This document shows positions 59,496-64,000 of a stretch of 64,000 nt of DNA, piece by piece; position 1 is the stretch's first letter; each line of letters starts with the position of its first letter. The DNA is from Neoakkermansia glycaniphila (GTDB lineage Bacteria; Verrucomicrobiota; Verrucomicrobiia; Verrucomicrobiales; Akkermansiaceae), in assembly GCF_001683795.1 (NCBI RefSeq), contig NZ_LIGX01000020.1:44197-108196 (forward strand), given 5' to 3'. The notes beneath the pieces were generated by a model. It saw nothing but the letters and a program-made list of their open reading frames with translations, made no database searches and was not told the origin of the DNA. Position numbers and translations under genes: made by a program.

Positions 59496-62089
59496 CCACG
59501 CCACCTCCCATCGTCCACTTCATCGGGGCAGGCCCCGGAGCCTCCGACCTCATCACCGAACGCGGCGGCGACCTCCTGCGCCGCGCCGACCTCGTCGTCT
59601 ATGCCGGATCCCTCGTCAACCCGGACCACCTGACGCGCTGCCCCTCCGGCTGCACCCTCCTCGACAGTGCGAAAATGGACCTCGGCGAACAGGTTGACGC
59701 CATGAGCGAAGCCGCCCTGAATGGCAAACTCGTTGTCCGACTCCACACCGGAGACCCCTCCATGTACGGAGCCATCGCCGAACAAATCGAAGGCCTCGCC
59801 GAACGCGGCATCACCCCCGTCATCGTCCCCGGCGTCAGCAGCGTCTTTGCCGCCGCCGCCGCCCTCAAGGCGGAACTCACCTACCCCGGCGTCAGCCAGA
59901 GCCTCATCCTCACCCGCACGCCGGGCCGCACCCCGATGCCATCCGGCGAAAGCGTCGAAGCCTTCGCACGCACCGGAGCCACCCTCGCCTTCTACCTCAG
60001 CATGGGCAACGCCTCCGACCTCATGGAACAACTCCGGCAGACCGGACTCCCGGACGACACCCCCGCCGCCATCGTCTACCGCGCCTCGTGGCCGGAAGAA
60101 CGCATCCTGCGCGGCACCATCGCCACCATGGGGCGGCAGGCGGAAGAAAGCGGCATCGGCAGGCAGGCCCTCATCCTCGTCGGCAAAGCCCTCGATGCCC
60201 ACGGCAACCGCTCCAAACTCTACGACCGCAGCTTCAGCCACGGCTACCGCAACAACCTGCCCGGCGAACAATACGCAGGCAACTGCGCCATCTACGCATT
60301 CACCGAAAAAGGTCTCGCCCGCGCCGCCGAACTCGCCGCCGCACTCGACCATGCGGACATCTTCACCACCCGCCCGGCAGGCGCACACTTCGGCGCATCC
60401 GTCGTCGCCTCCGAAGAACTCGACTCCCGGCTGGAACACAACTGGCGGCGCTACACCGCCCACATCTTCATCGGAGCGACGGGCATCGCCGTCCGCAAAA
60501 TCGCTCCTCTCCTGCGTGACAAAACCACCGACCCTGCCGTCGTCTCCTGCACCGAAAGCGGCTCCCACCTCATCAGCCTCGTCTCCGGCCACCTCGGCGG
60601 AGCCAATCGCCTCTGCCGCCGCCTCGCCCGCATCACCGGGGGACAGGCCGTCGTCAGCACCGCCACCGACTCGCGCGGTATCCCCTCCTTCGACGAAACC
60701 GCCGCACAACACCGCGCCCGCATCCTCAACCCGGATGCCGTCAAGGAACTCAATGCCGCCCTGCTCGACGGCTCCCCCATCCTCCTCTCCGCCCCGGCAG
60801 CCATCGCAGCCCTGTGGGAAAATGCTCCGAACGTCCGCACAGGCGCCCCCGCCACCCGGCAGCCCGGAGAACACCTCGTCGTCTGGGGCTCCCGGCTCGA
60901 CCCGGCCTCCATCCCTCCCCGCACCCTCCTCATCGATGAAGCCGCCTTCGTCCTCGGCATCGGCTGCAAAAAAGACACCCCGGCAAGCACCCTGTGCGCC
61001 GCCCTGCGCGACCTCCTCCAACGCCACGGCCTCGCACCGCAGCAAATAGCCTCCATCGCCACCTGCGACCTCAAGGCCGACGAACCCGCCATCCTCGCCC
61101 TTGCCGAAGAACACGGCCTCCCGCTCTCCGTCTTTGAACGCGACCGCCTCGCGGCCATCGACACACCCACCCCATCCTCGACCGTACAGGAAAAAATCGG
61201 CATCCCCTCCGTCGCCGAAGCCGCAGCCATCCTCGCCTCCGGCGGTCACGTCGCCGTTCCGAAAACCAAATACGAAGGCATCACCCTCTCCCTCGCCTCC
61301 ATCCCGCACGGCTCCCGCGCCCCTGCACCCGCCTGCGGCCGCATCACCGTCGTCGGCCTCGGCTCCGGCTCCCCTGCCCACATCACTCCCGAAGTCTCCG
61401 ATGCGATCCGCCGCTGCGACATCGTCGCCGGATACACCAAATACCTCGACTTCATCCGCGATGAAATCGCCGGGAAACCGCTCATCCAGAACGGCATGCT
61501 CGGCGAAGTCGCCCGCTGCCGCGATGCACTCGCCGCCGCAGCCGAAGGCAAGGAAGTATGCATGGTCTGCTCCGGAGACCCCGGCGTCCTCGCCATGGCC
61601 GGACTCCTCTACGAACTCCGGGACAACGAACCCCCATTCGCCGAAGTCGTCATCCGCGTCCTCCCCGGCATCACCGCTGCCAGCCTCGCGGCGGCCCGCC
61701 TCGGCGCCCCCCTGCAAAACGGCTACCACCTCATCAGCCTTTCCGACCTCCTCGTCCCCACCGAAGAAGTCCGGCGCAACCTCACCCACACCGTCCACAC
61801 CGCCCTCCCCGCCGTCCTCTACAACCCCGCCGGACGCAAACGCCGCCACCTCATGGAAGAAGCCGTCGCCCGCTTCACTGAAGCCCGGGGTGCGGAAACC
61901 CTCTGCGCCATCGTGCGCCATGCCGGACGCCCGCAGGAATCCGCGTGGATCGGCACCCTCGCCGAATTCCCCTGCGACCGGGTGGACATGTCCAGCCTCA
62001 TCCTCATCGGCGGCCCCCGCACCAGACGCAGCGGCGACACCCTCTACGAAGCCCGGGGCTATCAGGAAAAATATCTCGAAAAGGAATAA
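59492..62089 (+). CDS. Trifunctional CbiF-CbiG-CbiH corrin ring enzyme
   Basis: 865 residues in three modules. CbiF (about 1-255): HFIGAGPGASDLIT, VVYAGSLVNPD, TGDPSMYGAIAEQ, C11-methylation. CbiG (about 268-610): FIGATGIAVRKIAPLL, GSHLISLVSGHLGGAN, then the C-terminal LGIGCKKDTPASTL, opening the lactone and releasing C20 as acetaldehyde. CbiH (about 620-865): VVGLGSGSPAHITPEV, AGYTKYLDFI, CSGDPGVLAMAG, ring contraction and C17-methylation. The three steps are consecutive or nearly so in the pathway, so the fusion may channel unstable intermediates. No internal stop or shift is seen. Confidence 0.9.
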   Translation: MTTPPPIVHFIGAGPGASDLITERGGDLLRRADLVVYAGSLVNPDHLTRCPSGCTLLDSAKMDLGEQVDAMSEAALNGKLVVRLHTGDPSMYGAIAEQIEGLAERGITPVIVPGVSSVFAAAAALKAELTYPGVSQSLILTRTPGRTPMPSGESVEAFARTGATLAFYLSMGNASDLMEQLRQTGLPDDTPAAIVYRASWPEERILRGTIATMGRQAEESGIGRQALILVGKALDAHGNRSKLYDRSFSHGYRNNLPGEQYAGNCAIYAFTEKGLARAAELAAALDHADIFTTRPAGAHFGASVVASEELDSRLEHNWRRYTAHIFIGATGIAVRKIAPLLRDKTTDPAVVSCTESGSHLISLVSGHLGGANRLCRRLARITGGQAVVSTATDSRGIPSFDETAAQHRARILNPDAVKELNAALLDGSPILLSAPAAIAALWENAPNVRTGAPATRQPGEHLVVWGSRLDPASIPPRTLLIDEAAFVLGIGCKKDTPASTLCAALRDLLQRHGLAPQQIASIATCDLKADEPAILALAEEHGLPLSVFERDRLAAIDTPTPSSTVQEKIGIPSVAEAAAILASGGHVAVPKTKYEGITLSLASIPHGSRAPAPACGRITVVGLGSGSPAHITPEVSDAIRRCDIVAGYTKYLDFIRDEIAGKPLIQNGMLGEVARCRDALAAAAEGKEVCMVCSGDPGVLAMAGLLYELRDNEPPFAEVVIRVLPGITAASLAAARLGAPLQNGYHLISLSDLLVPTEEVRRNLTHTVHTALPAVLYNPAGRKRRHLMEEAVARFTEARGAETLCAIVRHAGRPQESAWIGTLAEFPCDRVDMSSLILIGGPRTRRSGDTLYEARGYQEKYLEKE

Positions 62090-62096
62090 GAAAAAA

Positions 62097-62224
62097 GCCA
62101 CAGATGGCACAGATCTTCACAGATGATTTCATGAAAAAACAGGAAATCGGATCATATTAAAATCTGAATAAATTATATTTAATTTATTATCAACAATCTG
62201 TGAAAATCCGTGAAATCTGTGGCT
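62097..62224. repeat. CACAGAT-type inverted repeat, copy B, between cbiFGH and cbiA
   Basis: 128 bp ending in perfect 10-bp arms AGCCACAGAT (62097-62106) and ATCTGTGGCT (62215-62224). TCACAGAT (62117-62124) pairs with ATCTGTGA (62196-62203) inside, and the AT-rich centre has no gene. It resembles copy A at 24041-24146 and lies inside an otherwise compact operon. Confidence 0.75.
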
Positions 62225-62244
62225 CCGAAAATGTAATCTCCCCC

Positions 62245-64000
62245 ATGCCTCCGCAACCGGACAGCAAACCCTTCCACGGATTCTGCCTCGCCGCCCCCCA
62301 CTCCGGCGGCGGCAAAACCACCGTCGCGCTCGCCCTCATGCGTGCGCTGGTGCGGCGCGGACTCTCCGTCCAGGGATTCAAATGCGGGCCGGACTACATC
62401 GACCCCTCCTTCCACCGGCAGGCTACAGGCCGTCCCTCCCTCAACATCGACACATGGATGATGGGCCGCGAAGGTGTCCGCTCCGTCTGGCAACGGCATG
62501 CCGCCTCGGCGGATGTCGTTCTTTGCGAAGGAGTCATGGGACTGTTCGACAGCCGCGCCCCCGGCGACCTCTCCGGCAGCACGGCGGATTGCGCCCTCGC
62601 CCTCGGCCTGCCCGTCATCCTCGTCGTCCCGGCCAAAGGCATGGCCGCCTCCATCTCCGCCCTCGTCGCAGGATACGCCCACTACCACCCCGGACTCCGC
62701 ATCGCGGGAATCATCGCGAACCGCGTCGGCAGCCCCTCTCATACGCGGATTCTGGCCGAGGCCCTCCGTCGCGACCACCTTCCGCCACTCCTCGGAGCCA
62801 TCCCGCACAACGCTTCATGGGCTCTCGACTCCCGACAGCTCGGCCTCGTCCCCGCCGAAGAAACCCCGTGCGGCAGCGACTGGTACGACACTCTGGCCGA
62901 TGCCGCCGAACAGTCCGTCGACCTCGACGCCCTGCTGGAACTGACCCGCCTTCCGCGCCCGAAACCCGCTCACCCCGTTCAGGCATCATCCGGCACGCGC
63001 CGCCGCCTCGCCGTCGCCCGCGACCGCGCCTTCTGCTTTTACTACGACGACAACCTCTCCCGCCTTGAACAGCTCGGCTGGGAAATCCTTCCCTTCTCCC
63101 CCCTTCACGACACCGCCCTGCCCGCAGGAACGGACGCCGTCTACCTCGGCGGCGGCTACCCCGAAACCTTCGCCCGCGAACTCTCCGCCAACGAAGCCAT
63201 GCGCCGCGCCCTCCGGCAGCATGCCGATGGAGGCAAGGAAATCTTCGCCGAATGCGGCGGCTACATGTACCTCTGCCGCACCCTCGTCACCCCGGACGGC
63301 ACGGAATGGCCCATGAGCGGCATCCTCGACGCCACCGCCCGCATGGGTTCCGCACTCCGCTCCCTCGGCTACCGTGAAGTCTCCATCCCCGGAACTTCCC
63401 CCCTCGGCCTCGAACGCACCACCCTGCGCGGGCATGAATTCCACTGGTCCTCCATCGAACACCACCGCGACTACCCTTCGCTCTACACATGGACGGGGCG
63501 GGACGGTTCCGCCTGCCGCGACGGAATCTCCCACGGCAACATCCGCGCCGGATACATCCACCTGTACTGGGCGCAGCCCCTCCCCACCCCGGAAACAGCC
63601 GCCCGCCTCCAAGGAAAAATCATCCTGCTGAACGGCCCATCCAGCGCAGGCAAAACCACGCTCGCGCAAGCCCTCCGCCGCCTCTCGCCCCGGCCCGTCA
63701 TGATCTTCTCCGTGGACGACTTTCTCCCGGCCTGCGGCACCGCCTCCAGCACCCTCACCGGCACGCTGGACGCCTCCGGCCTCCCCCTCGTCGAAGCCTA
63801 CCACGCCGCATTGGCCGCCGCCGCCCGCGCCGGAGCCTGCGTCATCGCCGACCACGTCATCGGAGAAAACCCGGACTGGATACACGACCTCCGCCGCCGC
63901 CTCGGCTCCGTCCCTCTCCACACCGTCCGCGTCCATTGCGACCGGGAAACCCTCGTCCGCCGCGAAACGACCCGCACCGACCGCCCCCCGGATCTCCCCC
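62245..64000 (+). CDS. cbiA: Cobyrinate a,c-diamide synthase fused to a CPT-like P-loop kinase domain (3' truncated by window edge)
   Basis: 585 residues are visible, open to the edge. Residues 1-455 are a complete CbiA: P-loop SGGGKTT, KCGPDYIDPSFH, CEGVMGLFD, then the glutaminase half with VYLGGGYPE, ECGGYMYL (nucleophile Cys337) and AGYIHLYW (His439). It amidates the a and c side chains using ATP and glutamine. From about 460 a second P-loop domain begins in the same frame: IILLNGPSSAGKTTLAQAL, then IFSVDDFLPA, VIADHVIGENPDW and CDRETLVRRETTRTDR. These match the chloramphenicol phosphotransferase-like family in order and wording. CbiA alone ends near 455, so this is a true fusion; the role of the kinase is unknown. 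Confidence 0.9.
   Translation, partial: MPPQPDSKPFHGFCLAAPHSGGGKTTVALALMRALVRRGLSVQGFKCGPDYIDPSFHRQATGRPSLNIDTWMMGREGVRSVWQRHAASADVVLCEGVMGLFDSRAPGDLSGSTADCALALGLPVILVVPAKGMAASISALVAGYAHYHPGLRIAGIIANRVGSPSHTRILAEALRRDHLPPLLGAIPHNASWALDSRQLGLVPAEETPCGSDWYDTLADAAEQSVDLDALLELTRLPRPKPAHPVQASSGTRRRLAVARDRAFCFYYDDNLSRLEQLGWEILPFSPLHDTALPAGTDAVYLGGGYPETFARELSANEAMRRALRQHADGGKEIFAECGGYMYLCRTLVTPDGTEWPMSGILDATARMGSALRSLGYREVSIPGTSPLGLERTTLRGHEFHWSSIEHHRDYPSLYTWTGRDGSACRDGISHGNIRAGYIHLYWAQPLPTPETAARLQGKIILLNGPSSAGKTTLAQALRRLSPRPVMIFSVDDFLPACGTASSTLTGTLDASGLPLVEAYHAALAAAARAGACVIADHVIGENPDWIHDLRRRLGSVPLHTVRVHCDRETLVRRETTRTDRPPDLP

Noticed and set aside
59468..62110. Minus-strand frame of 880 codons
   Set aside because: Antisense to the CbiF-G-H protein; Gly/Ala/Asp/Glu-rich sequence typical of the reverse of C-ending codons.

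Overview
The window looks like chromosomal DNA from a Verrucomicrobiota bacterium, most likely of the Akkermansia lineage. The evidence is the mix of genes: secreted proteins with PEP-CTERM-like tails, an autotransporter-type beta-strand repeat protein, a GH110 and a GH36 alpha-galactosidase, a GH3 hexosaminidase, an SHD1-domain protease, and few visible Shine-Dalgarno sequences. This is inference from gene content; no marker gene such as 16S rRNA is present. Several genes have a good TTGnnn-N16/17-TAnnnT promoter close upstream. 53 protein genes and one tRNA gene are called; one protein gene carries a frameshift and two run off the window edges.

Layout. 1-4.9 kb (minus): four tandem paralogues with a GYF_2-like domain, an apparently inactive rhomboid-like membrane domain and, where complete, Sel1 repeats. 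4.9-8.8 kb: a thioesterase, then a large secreted SGNH-esterase/beta-repeat/PEP-CTERM protein. 8.9-13.3 kb (minus): a fur-like regulator followed by sufC, sufB, sufD and comF; sufS lies apart at 31.6 kb. 13.4-20.1 kb: a GH110 alpha-galactosidase, then rpoN, a thioesterase, a membrane protein, ogt and nfo. 20.1-21.0 kb: an AT-rich island with a lone type I-C-like CRISPR repeat, a decayed second copy, strong hairpins and a DUF3892 gene. 21-33 kb: cobO, a DUF418 protein, rfbB, poxB, a GH75-like protein, an SDR, icd, a pseudokinase and sufS. 33-46.6 kb: a PpiD/SurA-like foldase, a POT transporter, GH36, pyrE, gloA-like, nagZ, an outer-membrane barrel, tRNA-Thr(UGU) and several small unknown genes. 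46.7-50.4 kb (minus): lepA, a voltage-gated K+ channel and a CAP-domain protein.

50.6-64 kb is the metabolic highlight: anaerobic (early-cobalt) corrin ring synthesis. Two closely related cobalamin riboswitches, each just behind a strong promoter, precede a signal-peptide-bearing cobalt chelatase (cbiK) and the operon cbiL - membrane protein - cbiC - cbiD - cbiET - cbiFGH - cbiA. Several steps are fused into multidomain proteins. The last gene joins CbiA to a P-loop domain resembling chloramphenicol phosphotransferase and runs off the window. cobO at 21 kb would adenosylate the corrinoid. CbiJ, CbiP, CbiB, CobU, CobS and CobT are not seen here and may lie to the right.

The most unusual items are the CbiA-kinase fusion, the unassigned His-rich membrane protein inside the cobalamin operon, the quartet of inactive rhomboid-like proteins, the orphan CRISPR repeat, and a 110-130 bp CACAGAT-rich inverted repeat present twice.
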